The notes beneath the pieces were generated by a model. The model was given only the letters and a program-made list of their open reading frames with translations. It did not search any database and was not told where the DNA came from. 20,939 bases of DNA from JAQTTT01 sp041652755. Its GTDB lineage: Archaea; Nanobdellota; Nanobdellia; Tiddalikarchaeales; Tiddalikarchaeaceae. The stretch spans positions 1 to 20,939 of the forward strand of contig JBAZGS010000014.1 in NCBI GenBank assembly GCA_041652755.1, given 5' to 3'. This document shows positions 7,495-15,050 of this stretch, piece by piece. The position numbers and the translations under genes are program-made. How positions within the stretch are numbered: the stretch's first letter is position 1; each line of letters starts with the position of its first letter.

Positions 7495-8676
7495 ATGGTT
7501 AAAAAAAAGAATTCAAAAAAAGCAATCAATAAAGAAATAAAACAAGCTCCAGAGGAGATTGCAAATGAAACTTCTTATATTGATTGGAAAATCCCAGCAG
7601 CATTCGTTGCCGGAATATTAGTAACAGTATTATACTTTAACTTGCCGGTTATTAACCCTAGTGCTGCTATTAATACTACTATTCAAACAGTGCCAACTTT
7701 GTATATATTAAATGATGCCAACTGCGCATTATGTGATGATGCATGGATTGAGCCAAGAGTAAGCCAAGACTTTAATGTAAATGTCCAAAGAATTGATTCA
7801 AGCTCAGCCCAAGGCCAGCAATTAATAAGTACTTTAGGAATAACCAGCTTGCCTGCAGCATTCTTATCAAGCAACTTTGAAAACAGTTCAGTATTCACAA
7901 ATTATACTACTCAAGGATGGGTTGTAAAAACAGGAAATTATTATTTAATAAGAACTCAAGGGGTAAAAGACTTAACTAAGCAGGAATCAAGCATTCCAAA
8001 AGTTGATTTGTTTGTAATGAGCCAATGCCCTTATGGAACTCCAGCACAAACAAACATGATAAATCTGAAAAAAACAGTGCCTGACTTTGATTTAAACATT
8101 TATTACATTGTTGATGTTCAAACAAAATCAGAAATGGATTCATCATTGCTGCAATACAAATTGCAATATGATGCAGCATGCGCGGACGCAACAACATCGC
8201 AAAGTTATGGATTATCATGCACTGATGAAGAATGGCAAACCTACAATGATAGCTTCACTGAAAGCTGCGAATTGAAATCAAATAACAATTATTATTGCAG
8301 CTTGCACGGACCAGCAGAATTAAAAATAGATATTGAACAGATATGCGCAAAAAACATTTCAAATAACTGGGGAGAATTTGTATTAGCTCAAATTGCAAAT
8401 AATTTCAATGCAACCATAGCAGCTAATGCTTCAGGAATTGATTATGATGAGCTAATGAGCTGCGTTAATTCAAGCTTAGGGCTAGAATTATTGGATGCAA
8501 ACATTGCAGTAGCAAATAATTTAGCAATAGGCTCAAGCCCAACATACATCTTTGACAACGTGTTCACAAACCCAAACCAAGACCCATCAACAGTTATATG
8601 CACACTGCACCCAACACTAGCTGGATGCGAGAACATAGACTCATTAGAACTATCTACAAGCACAGGAAGCTGCTAA
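7495..8676 (+). CDS. Membrane-anchored double thioredoxin-fold (DsbA-like) protein
   Basis: A 393-residue exported protein. A Lys-rich cytoplasmic tail (1-31) is followed by one membrane helix (about 33-50); the rest is predicted outside the cell. Domain one (about 66-160) has a CxxC pair, C77-ALC-C80 region (NCALCDD), and a likely cis-proline at P120 (TSLPAAF). Domain two (about 169-357) has SQCPYGTPA with C178 but no second cysteine, and a cis-proline at P349 (SSPTYIF). Between these lies a cysteine-rich insertion (C229, C242, C258, C268, C284). With C323, C369, C378 and C393 there are twelve cysteines in all. Eight N-x-S/T sequons sit in the exported part (N60, N130, N136, N251, N287, N305, N311, N325). 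It is likely a thiol oxidoreductase or disulfide carrier; the exact role is unknown. It ends in a double stop, TAATAA. Confidence 0.82.
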   Translation: MVKKKNSKKAINKEIKQAPEEIANETSYIDWKIPAAFVAGILVTVLYFNLPVINPSAAINTTIQTVPTLYILNDANCALCDDAWIEPRVSQDFNVNVQRIDSSSAQGQQLISTLGITSLPAAFLSSNFENSSVFTNYTTQGWVVKTGNYYLIRTQGVKDLTKQESSIPKVDLFVMSQCPYGTPAQTNMINLKKTVPDFDLNIYYIVDVQTKSEMDSSLLQYKLQYDAACADATTSQSYGLSCTDEEWQTYNDSFTESCELKSNNNYYCSLHGPAELKIDIEQICAKNISNNWGEFVLAQIANNFNATIAANASGIDYDELMSCVNSSLGLELLDANIAVANNLAIGSSPTYIFDNVFTNPNQDPSTVICTLHPTLAGCENIDSLELSTSTGSC

Positions 8677-8689
8677 TAAGCAACTTTCC

Positions 8690-8706
8690 TTTTTTTTTAT
8701 TTTTTT
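8690..8706 (+). terminator. Double T-run terminator
   Basis: Nine T (8690-8698), one A, then seven T (8700-8706) lie 13 bases past the double stop of the thioredoxin-fold gene. This is a strong U-tract terminator for the plus strand. On the minus strand it would be A-runs, so it does not obviously end the convergent pyrophosphatase transcript. Confidence 0.6.
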
Positions 8707-8712
8707 AAAAAT

Positions 8713-9630
8713 TTAGTTTAATTCCATTAATTGGGGAATGACTTGCTTTTTTCTGCTTAAAAGCCCAGGAATATAAGCTGAATTATTCTTTAATTTTATT
8801 TTTAACGCCTCTTCAACCATTTCAGTTTTTCCAGCAGCCAATACTTCGCTTCCTTCTTTCAATAAATCAGTTGCAATAATTATAACTAAACCGTAATTTT
8901 TCAGCTTAGATTCCATTAATTTAATCATTGAATCTTTTCTTGCTTTAAGGAATGATTCCAAATCCATTAGCTTAATTTGGGAAACAAGAGCTTTTGTGTT
9001 TCTTGGCAGCTCAAATTCTTTAGAATCATCATTCATCAACTCTTCATCAGTTTTTTTGTCAAAATTGCTTTTGATTTTAAACATTTCAATGCCTAATTTT
9101 TCAATATCTAATTTAGCAATGCTGTTTAATTTGTCTTTAATCTTTAAATCAACACTAGTTGTTGTAGGAGACTTGAACAAGTCCATGTCACTAATCATTG
9201 CAGCCAAAAGCAGTTTTGCAATTTTCTCATTCAATTTTATGTCTTCATTAAAGTATTCTTTTGCAATTATGGTTGCAGTTGAGCCTAAAGGTTCAGAGTG
9301 ATACTTTATTGGCTTTGAAGTTTTTATATCACCAGTTAAATTATGGTGGTCTATTACCTCAATTATTTCAGCGCCTTCAAATCCGTCAGCCATTTGGCAG
9401 TTTGCGCAATGGTCAACAATTATGACTTTTTTATCTTTTAATGATTCAATTATTTCAGGGGTTTTGAATCCAAACTTATCAAGTATGAACTTTGTTTCAT
9501 CATCAACTTTCCCGAAAACAAACGCTTCGCAATCAAAGCCTTGGGCTTTTTTTAGTTCTGCATAGGCAATGCTGCTAGCAACAGTGTCTAAGTCAGGATT
9601 CTTATGTCCTATAACTATCATGTCATTCAT
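8713..9630 (-). CDS. ppaC: Manganese-dependent inorganic pyrophosphatase (family II, DHH)
   Basis: Hydrolyses pyrophosphate to phosphate in the cytosol, pulling forward biosynthetic reactions such as nucleotide-sugar and nucleic-acid synthesis. The 305-residue protein shows the family II signature: H9, D13 and D15 in GHKNPDLDT, D73 in VDHC, the DHH signature D94-H95-H96 in IDHHN, EPLGSTATI, and D148 in ISDMDLFKSPT. The C-terminal DHHA2 domain ends with the substrate-binding SRKKQ (R293, K294, K295). No CBS regulatory domain is inserted, so it is the short unregulated form. The ATG at 9630 fits the shared TATA box 26 bases upstream; the ATG at 9621 (M4) is possible but would need a nine-base leader. 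Confidence 0.95.
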   Translation of the reverse strand: MNDMIVIGHKNPDLDTVASSIAYAELKKAQGFDCEAFVFGKVDDETKFILDKFGFKTPEIIESLKDKKVIIVDHCANCQMADGFEGAEIIEVIDHHNLTGDIKTSKPIKYHSEPLGSTATIIAKEYFNEDIKLNEKIAKLLLAAMISDMDLFKSPTTTSVDLKIKDKLNSIAKLDIEKLGIEMFKIKSNFDKKTDEELMNDDSKEFELPRNTKALVSQIKLMDLESFLKARKDSMIKLMESKLKNYGLVIIIATDLLKEGSEVLAAGKTEMVEEALKIKLKNNSAYIPGLLSRKKQVIPQLMELN

Positions 9631-9652
9631 GTGTTTTACTTAATAAAAAAGG

Positions 9653-9661
9653 TTTAAAAAA
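9653..9661. promoter_or_regulatory. Single TATA element serving two divergent genes
   Basis: The sequence TTTAAAAAA reads as a TATA box on the plus strand and as TTTTTTAAA on the minus strand. Its self-complementary TTTAAA core is about 26 bases from the pyrophosphatase ATG at 9630. In the other direction it predicts a start of transcription near 9681. No second convincing TATA element was seen in the 35-base gap. Confidence 0.45.
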
Positions 9662-9686
9662 ACTTTTGGTATTAATAATAAATGAA

Positions 9687-10301
9687 TTGAACGCTAAAAA
9701 ACTCTTATTAGATTCGTTAAAAGATGAAAAACTCATTAAGCATGATGAAATTTTAAGAGCTTTTTATAAAATAAAACGTGAAGAGTTCTTGCCTGATTAT
9801 TTAAAAGAGTTGGCTTATAGTGATGCGCCTTTGCCAATAAGCACAACAGAAACAATGAACCAGGTTTCAACAACACTTTTCTTCATAGATGTGCTTAACC
9901 CAAAAGAAGGGCAAACAATCTATGAAATAGGCACAGGAAGCGGCTATTCTACAGCAATTCTTTCAGAGCTTGTTGGCAAAAAAGGCAAAATAATAAGCTT
10001 TGAGCTGGACAAAGAAATCTATCAGAAAGCAAAAAATAACCTGAAAAACTATCCAAATGTCACGGTAATCTTAGGAAATGGCTTAAAAGGCTACCCTGAC
10101 AATGCCCCCTATGATGGAATAATACTTTTTGGAGCACTTGATGAAATTCCAAAAAAACTTGTCAGCCAAATGAAAGTCAACGGGGTTTTAGTTTATCCAC
10201 AAGGAAGCATTCTTCAAACATTAACAAAAATAACCAGAAAAGAAAAAGGGATAAAAAAAGAAGAGTTCGGAGAATACAGGTTATCCAGGCTAATAAAATA
10301 A
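9687..10301 (+). CDS. pcm: Protein-L-isoaspartate O-methyltransferase-like enzyme
   Basis: S-adenosylmethionine-dependent methyltransferase that repairs isoaspartyl residues in aged proteins. The SAM site is YEIGTGSGYSTAILSELVG, ahead of the acidic FELDKEIY strand. The family N-terminal region is present: EILRAFYKIKREEFLPD and APLPISTTETMNQ, the latter in place of the usual GxxISQP substrate loop. It has no ATG start in frame. A TTG at 9666 gives 211 residues, but it lies only about ten bases from the TATA box and so probably upstream of the transcript. I therefore prefer the TTG at 9687 (204 residues, starting MNAKKLLLDSLKDE), which also matches the family's usual N-terminus. The atypical substrate loop leaves some doubt about its exact target. 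Confidence 0.83.
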   Translation: MNAKKLLLDSLKDEKLIKHDEILRAFYKIKREEFLPDYLKELAYSDAPLPISTTETMNQVSTTLFFIDVLNPKEGQTIYEIGTGSGYSTAILSELVGKKGKIISFELDKEIYQKAKNNLKNYPNVTVILGNGLKGYPDNAPYDGIILFGALDEIPKKLVSQMKVNGVLVYPQGSILQTLTKITRKEKGIKKEEFGEYRLSRLIK

Positions 10302-10418
10302 TTTTTTAAATAAATATTTAATTTAAACTCATACATTGTTGTCAATAATTATTCCAGTATTTTTCAAAATATGTGATTAGGGGAAAGTATTTAAACTTTT
10401 AAAACTTCCTTTAATATT
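10302..10418. promoter_or_regulatory. AT-rich intergenic region with orc1 promoter
   Basis: This 117-base gap begins with T-rich sequence (TTTTTTAAAT near 10305) that may end the methyltransferase transcript. TATTTAAAC at 10388-10396 is centred about 27 bases before the ATG at 10419 and is a good TATA box for leaderless expression of the downstream operon. Origin-recognition (ORB) repeats were sought by eye because orc1 genes often flank an origin. No convincing repeated ORB-like element was found, although the region is AT-rich enough to unwind. Confidence 0.55.
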
Positions 10419-11480
10419 ATGTCTTTATTCAATGATTTATTGTCAAGCGACCAGACTTTATTCACTGATGAAAGCGTTTTAGATTTTGATTACATTCCCG
10501 ACAGCGTTAAAAATAGGGATGCTGAAATGAGAAGGATTGCCGATTCAATTAAGCCAATGTTTTTTTCTAAAAAGCCAACAAACATATTCATAACAGGCAA
10601 GCCAGGCATAGGAAAAACATTGACAGTGAAGTTCATATTAAATGATTTGAAAGAAACAAGCAATGAAGTAATACCTTGCTATATAAATAACTGGAAATGC
10701 TCAACTTATCACAGCGTATTCGTTGAGCTAAGCAAATTCTTCGGAGTTCCTTTCCCAAGAAAAGGAGTGAGCACTGATGAAATAATAAGGAATATCATAA
10801 AAAAAATTGAAGGAAAAAAAGGAGTAGTAATAGTTTTTGATGAGATTGACAAAGCAAAAGACATGGATTTTATCTATCCTTTAGTTGAAGGTTTAGGCAG
10901 AAAAATAGGGATAATGCTTATTTCAAACTATTCAGACTTCTTAAAAAAACTAGACTCTAGGTTAATTTCAAGGCTAAACATTGAAAACTTGGACTTTAAA
11001 GAATATAATTATGAGCAAGTTAGAGAGATTTTATCGGAAAGAGTGAATTATGCTTTTTATCCAAATGTTTTTGAGCCTGAAGCTTTGAATACAGCAGTTG
11101 ATTACTGCTTTGAGAACAAGGATTTAAGGCTAGGCATTTCGCTGCTTTTAAAATCCGGAAGAATTGCTGAAAAAGATGCAAGCAAGAAAATAAAAAAAGA
11201 GCACGTTTTGTCATCAATAGAAACCTTAAAAAAATCAGTAAAAACTGATCTGGCAAAGGATTTAGAAGAGCATGAAAAAGCAATGCTTGATTTATTAAAA
11301 AACCATAATGGAATAATAACAGGAGAATTATATGAACTCTTCATCAAATCTAACAAAGATGTCAGCTTAAGGACTTTCAGGAAATATTTGAATCGCCTAG
11401 AAACCCTTGAATTCATAAAAACAGAGGATACTGGGCAAGGGTTCAGGGGAAAAAGCAGGAAAATTTTTTTGAGGCAATAA
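10419..11480 (+). CDS. cdc6: Orc1/Cdc6 replication initiator (AAA+ ATPase)
   Basis: Binds replication origins and helps load the MCM helicase. The 353-residue length is slightly short for the family. Visible elements: Walker A GKPGIGKT (60-67), Walker B VIVFDEID (137-144), sensor 1 N170 in LISNYSD, the SRLISRL segment (180-186) and sensor 2 R237 in KDLRLGISLL. The C-terminal winged-helix domain (about 283-353) ends SLRTFRKYLNRLETLEFIKTE plus a basic GFRGKSRK wing. It is the first of four tightly packed genes: the SpoIIM-family gene starts one base after its stop. This suggests co-expression of the initiator with N-glycosylation genes, which is unusual. Confidence 0.95.
   Translation: MSLFNDLLSSDQTLFTDESVLDFDYIPDSVKNRDAEMRRIADSIKPMFFSKKPTNIFITGKPGIGKTLTVKFILNDLKETSNEVIPCYINNWKCSTYHSVFVELSKFFGVPFPRKGVSTDEIIRNIIKKIEGKKGVVIVFDEIDKAKDMDFIYPLVEGLGRKIGIMLISNYSDFLKKLDSRLISRLNIENLDFKEYNYEQVREILSERVNYAFYPNVFEPEALNTAVDYCFENKDLRLGISLLLKSGRIAEKDASKKIKKEHVLSSIETLKKSVKTDLAKDLEEHEKAMLDLLKNHNGIITGELYELFIKSNKDVSLRTFRKYLNRLETLEFIKTEDTGQGFRGKSRKIFLRQ
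11471..11474 (+). promoter_or_regulatory. Shine-Dalgarno-like GAGG before SpoIIM gene
   Basis: GAGG lies seven bases before the ATG at 11482, inside the last codons of the orc1/cdc6 gene. It supports internal translation from a polycistronic message. Confidence 0.4.
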
Positions 11481-11481
11481 C

Positions 11482-12306
11482 ATGGTTTTAGAAAGCTTAA
11501 TTACTCCTAGTGAAGTCAGAAAAAACAGCTGGTATTTGTTTTTTTTAGGGATTATTTTTTCAAGCGCAGGAATACTACTCTCAATCTATGTTTTCCCAGG
11601 CAATGCGAGCCTGTTTTCAATATTTCTAACAACCTTAGCAGCAACGCCGCTATTTATAACGCTATTAAAAGATGAAGAATTATTATCCATTAATTTAATA
11701 GAAAAAAAGCAGCCAATATTCAAAAACAATATAGATATAATCAGCGCATTTTTTTTCTTATTCTTAGGCTTCACAATCTCATGCATACTATGGTTTTGTT
11801 TCCTTCCGGATTGGGCATTCAACATGGCTTTCAAGGAGCAAATAAATGAAATCTCAGCAATGCAATCAGTGATGTCATCAAATTTTATAGTGAGTGGAGA
11901 ATTATTGCAAACAATCATAATAAATAATTTAAGAGTACTATTCTTCTGCGTATTATTCTCATTCATCTATGGAGCAGGATCAGTCTTAATTTTATCATGG
12001 AATGCAAGCGTTTTAGCAACAGCAGTTGGATTATTTATCAGGGACAAAATGACTGCTGACTCAAGCATGGTTACAGTATTGTTGTCAAACCTACCCTTCG
12101 GATTAGGCCAATACATGCTTCATGGAACATTTGAATTAGTTGCTTATTTCATAGGAAGCCTGATTGGAGGAATAATCAGCGCGTCAATAATAAGAAAAAG
12201 CTTCACAAACAATAACTTTTTTAAACTATTTAAGAACATAATATTTTTATTATTAATAAGCATAGCATTAGTATTCATTGCTGGAGTTATTGAAGTGAAT
12301 TTATAA
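11482..12306 (+). CDS. SpoIIM/DUF95-family membrane protein
   Basis: A 274-residue multi-pass membrane protein of the stage II sporulation protein M family, which is common in non-sporulating archaea and of unknown biochemical role there. Hydrophobic segments are at about 17-37, 45-62, 86-107, 146-186 (two helices), 216-237 and 252-270. The family signature is HGTFELVAYFIGSLIGGIIS (214-233), preceded by NNLRVLFFCVLFSF (148-161) and WNASVLATAVG. It is locked between the replication initiator (one-base gap) and AglB: its TAA shares one base with the AglB ATG (TAATG), an arrangement typical of coupled translation. Context suggests a cell-envelope role, possibly linked to glycan or protein export; this is inference. 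Confidence 0.83.
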   Translation: MVLESLITPSEVRKNSWYLFFLGIIFSSAGILLSIYVFPGNASLFSIFLTTLAATPLFITLLKDEELLSINLIEKKQPIFKNNIDIISAFFFLFLGFTISCILWFCFLPDWAFNMAFKEQINEISAMQSVMSSNFIVSGELLQTIIINNLRVLFFCVLFSFIYGAGSVLILSWNASVLATAVGLFIRDKMTADSSMVTVLLSNLPFGLGQYMLHGTFELVAYFIGSLIGGIISASIIRKSFTNNNFFKLFKNIIFLLLISIALVFIAGVIEVNL

Positions 12307-15050
12307 TGGCAAAAAAAGAAAAAAAAACCGAAAAAAAAGAAGATGATGATAGTTTTGAGATTGATTTATCTGGAATAAAGAATTTTTTTTCAGGCAAAAA
12401 AAAAGGAGCTGAAAAATCAGCAAAAAAAGAAGATGAAGAGGATTTTGATTTAGATTTGTCTGGAATAAAGAATTGGTTTACAAAAAACAAAAAAATAACT
12501 TATCCAGCAGTTACAATTTTATTAATATTAACAATTTGCTTTGCAACACAATTCATAAGAACCCAAAACATTTCCAATCTTGAGGGAAAAAATTTAATAG
12601 AACTTGATTCTTATCTATTCACAAGATACGCTTATTATATAATCAATAATTCTTTGCCAACAATTGACACAATGAGGTATTATCCAACAGGTTTTCAGAC
12701 AAATTCAGAATTATTAGCTCCCTCATACACTGTTGCATTTTATTACAAAATTTTTCAATTCTTTGGCAGCGCAATGTCTGCAACAGATGTTGCAATAATT
12801 TATCCAGTAATTTCAATTGTTATTGCAATGATTTTCTTTTTCTTGTTTGTTAAAAATTTATTTAATCAAAAAGTGGCATTTGTTTCATCACTTATTTTAG
12901 CCTTCCTGCCAGGGTTCTTGCTTAGAACTAGTGCAGGATTCGTTGACAAAGAAAGCATAGCAATGTTTTTTGTTTTTGGATTCTTATATTTTATGTCAAA
13001 AACTTTAAAGCAAGAAAAACTGCCAAAGTTTACATTTTATAGTTTGTTTTCAGGATTATTTTTAATAGGTTCAGTATGGTCTTGGGGAGGAGTAAACATT
13101 GTTTTAATCCCTTTAGGAATAACTTTTATTTTATCAATATTTTTTAATATTTCAAAAAGAAAGCATTCAATTCTTTACTTAATATTGACATTATCAGCTT
13201 TGTTGTTTACATTTATTTCTCCAAGGTATGGAACAGGTTTTAGCATATTACAAAATTATATGTTTTTGTTATTTCCAGTTTCATTATTGTTAAATTTATA
13301 TTATTATGAATTATATCCTAAAATTTCAAAATATTTCATAAAATATAAACCACAAAAACTGCCAGAGCATTTTTATACAATAATTATAGGAATAGTCTTT
13401 TTATTGTTAATAACTCCATTTTATCCAGGATTAGGATTTTATCAAAAAGTTTTTGCATTTATCGAAAACCAATTCCTTAACCCAATGGGGGGCGATGCGT
13501 TTTCAAGAAGTGTTAGTGAAAATCAGGAGCCTTATTTTGTAAGCTCTAATGGAGTTGACTGGTGGAGCGGACTAAACTATACATTTTACACAATGATGAT
13601 TGGCTCATTTTTCTTATTTTACACAATGCTTAAGAATTTTCCAAAGCAAAGAGTTTTTTATTCAATATTATATATTTTAATAGTATTAGTTTTCATCTTT
13701 TCAAGATTCAGCGACTCACAAGACTATGCTTCATTTAATTCTTTTTTTAACACAAGAATCTTTGGATTAGAGCTTCATTATGTAATATTATCAATATTTC
13801 TAATATATACCCTATATTTTATATATAAACATCATAATAAGATTAACGAATTTAGCAAAATACAACTGGAATACTTATGGCTTTTCATATGGTTCTTTTT
13901 GTCAATAGTTGTTGCAAGAGGAGCAGTAAGATTAATTTTCATAGTCTGCCCAGTTGCAGCAATACTTTCAGGATATGCTTTTGAAGCATTAAGTAAGCAA
14001 TTAAATAAGCTTATTAAATCAATAAATATTTCTTATGGAATTATTGCAGTAATTTTTGCATTAATATTATTTTTTAATTTTAATATTTCATATAATTCAA
14101 ACAAAAACTTTTATTCAAGTGTTACTCACGAATGGAATGATGCAACCGATTGGATGCTAGCAAATACCACAGAAGACAGCGTTTTTACTCACTGGTGGGA
14201 TTATGGCTATTGGGTTCAGGGAATGGGCAACAGAGCAACCACTTTAGATGGAGGAAATTATTATGTTGAGAGAGATCATTTAATTGGAAGATACTTATTT
14301 GCTTCAAGAATTTATCAAAATGGAACTTATAATATGTCAGAACCAGCAACTTATTTAACTAAAGATTCAGGCAGCCCTGATTATTTTTTGATATTAGATG
14401 ATGATGTATTGAAATTTGTTCAAATGGGAAGAATTGGAAAAAGACCTGTTTATTACACTGTTGGAACTTTTTCAGAAGAGATTGATAATCAGTTAAATCT
14501 TGAAAATTCAACAGCATTCCCAAGACTTTTAACTTTCAATTCAATCTATGGAGCTTACCCAATACAAGAAGATTTTATTTATAATAATTTTATTTTCAAA
14601 AAAGAATCAACATATATTTTGAAAATAATTTATCCATATAGTCCAACAGACCAAGTATTAGGGCAGCCTTATGCATATATTTATAATCCTTATATACAAA
14701 ATCAAGTAATTATCCTTCCATTTAATGGGCAATGCTTTGTAAATGAAGGATGCAGCACTTATAGGACTGATAGTGTAAGGGAATATCCATTATTATTGCA
14801 GGATGGAGTTGTTTTAATAACTGAGAATGCTTCAGACAATTTGTTTACACATTTATACCTTCTTAACATGAGTGTTCCAGGATTCAAATTAGCATATGAT
14901 AATGAAAGGCCTTTAGGAATTCAGGGAATGGTAAGCCAATCATTGACTGATATCAAAATTTATAGCATTAATTATACTGAGCTTGAGCCCTTTATATTAA
15001 ATGAAAGCTTGCCTAATTATTGGACTACTTCAGGTGATGCTTTTTGGTAA
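12306..15050 (+). CDS. aglB: Oligosaccharyltransferase AglB/STT3
   Basis: Transfers a lipid-linked glycan to asparagine in N-x-S/T sequons on the outer membrane face. The 914-residue GT-C enzyme has a charged cytoplasmic tail (1-63), about 13 membrane helices and a C-terminal globular domain from about 600. Catalytic elements: D101 in the first outer loop (ELDSYLFTRY), the second acidic motif GFVDKES (D217, E219), and SVSENQEP in the fifth outer loop, matching the archaeal SVSE form of the TIXE motif. The sequon-binding WWDYG is at 630-634. D700-xx-K703-xxx-M707 is the DK motif, at the usual distance after WWDYG. The N-terminal tail carries two copies of an acidic/DLSGIKN motif that I do not know from other AglB proteins. 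It overlaps both neighbours in an operon with orc1/cdc6, SpoIIM and the GlcNAc-1-P transferase. Confidence 0.96.
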   Translation: MAKKEKKTEKKEDDDSFEIDLSGIKNFFSGKKKGAEKSAKKEDEEDFDLDLSGIKNWFTKNKKITYPAVTILLILTICFATQFIRTQNISNLEGKNLIELDSYLFTRYAYYIINNSLPTIDTMRYYPTGFQTNSELLAPSYTVAFYYKIFQFFGSAMSATDVAIIYPVISIVIAMIFFFLFVKNLFNQKVAFVSSLILAFLPGFLLRTSAGFVDKESIAMFFVFGFLYFMSKTLKQEKLPKFTFYSLFSGLFLIGSVWSWGGVNIVLIPLGITFILSIFFNISKRKHSILYLILTLSALLFTFISPRYGTGFSILQNYMFLLFPVSLLLNLYYYELYPKISKYFIKYKPQKLPEHFYTIIIGIVFLLLITPFYPGLGFYQKVFAFIENQFLNPMGGDAFSRSVSENQEPYFVSSNGVDWWSGLNYTFYTMMIGSFFLFYTMLKNFPKQRVFYSILYILIVLVFIFSRFSDSQDYASFNSFFNTRIFGLELHYVILSIFLIYTLYFIYKHHNKINEFSKIQLEYLWLFIWFFLSIVVARGAVRLIFIVCPVAAILSGYAFEALSKQLNKLIKSINISYGIIAVIFALILFFNFNISYNSNKNFYSSVTHEWNDATDWMLANTTEDSVFTHWWDYGYWVQGMGNRATTLDGGNYYVERDHLIGRYLFASRIYQNGTYNMSEPATYLTKDSGSPDYFLILDDDVLKFVQMGRIGKRPVYYTVGTFSEEIDNQLNLENSTAFPRLLTFNSIYGAYPIQEDFIYNNFIFKKESTYILKIIYPYSPTDQVLGQPYAYIYNPYIQNQVIILPFNGQCFVNEGCSTYRTDSVREYPLLLQDGVVLITENASDNLFTHLYLLNMSVPGFKLAYDNERPLGIQGMVSQSLTDIKIYSINYTELEPFILNESLPNYWTTSGDAFW
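12342..12494 (+). repeat. Tandem duplicated motif in AglB N-terminal tail
   Basis: Residues 13-33 and 43-63 repeat with a 30-residue period. Each copy has an acidic run, then F-x-[IL]-D-L-S-G-I-K-N-[FW]-F, then lysines. The core DLSGIKN is encoded at 12363-12383 and 12453-12473 with one base difference in 21, while the flanking Lys-rich spacers differ. This fits an old internal duplication with selection on the core, or a more recent partial duplication. Confidence 0.75.
15032..15038 (+). promoter_or_regulatory. Shine-Dalgarno site that sets a TTG start
   Basis: AGGTGAT inside the end of aglB is the strongest ribosome site seen in the window. It lies five bases before a TTG at 15044. No ATG or GTG in the frame of the transferase is near, so the TTG is the likely start of the next gene. 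Confidence 0.6.

Noticed and set aside
11020..11416. Two minus-strand frames inside orc1/cdc6
   Set aside because: They oppose conserved winged-helix coding sequence and resemble nothing known.
12287..12490. Minus-strand frame opposite the start of aglB with a repeated SIP-type pattern
   Set aside because: Its repetition merely mirrors the duplicated Lys/Asp-rich motif of the AglB tail on the other strand.
12306..12500. Poly-A tracts at the start of aglB as a frameshift or phase-variation site
   Set aside because: Several runs of seven to nine A encode lysines and could slip, but similar A-runs occur throughout this A-rich DNA, and the frame is intact with no sign of variants.
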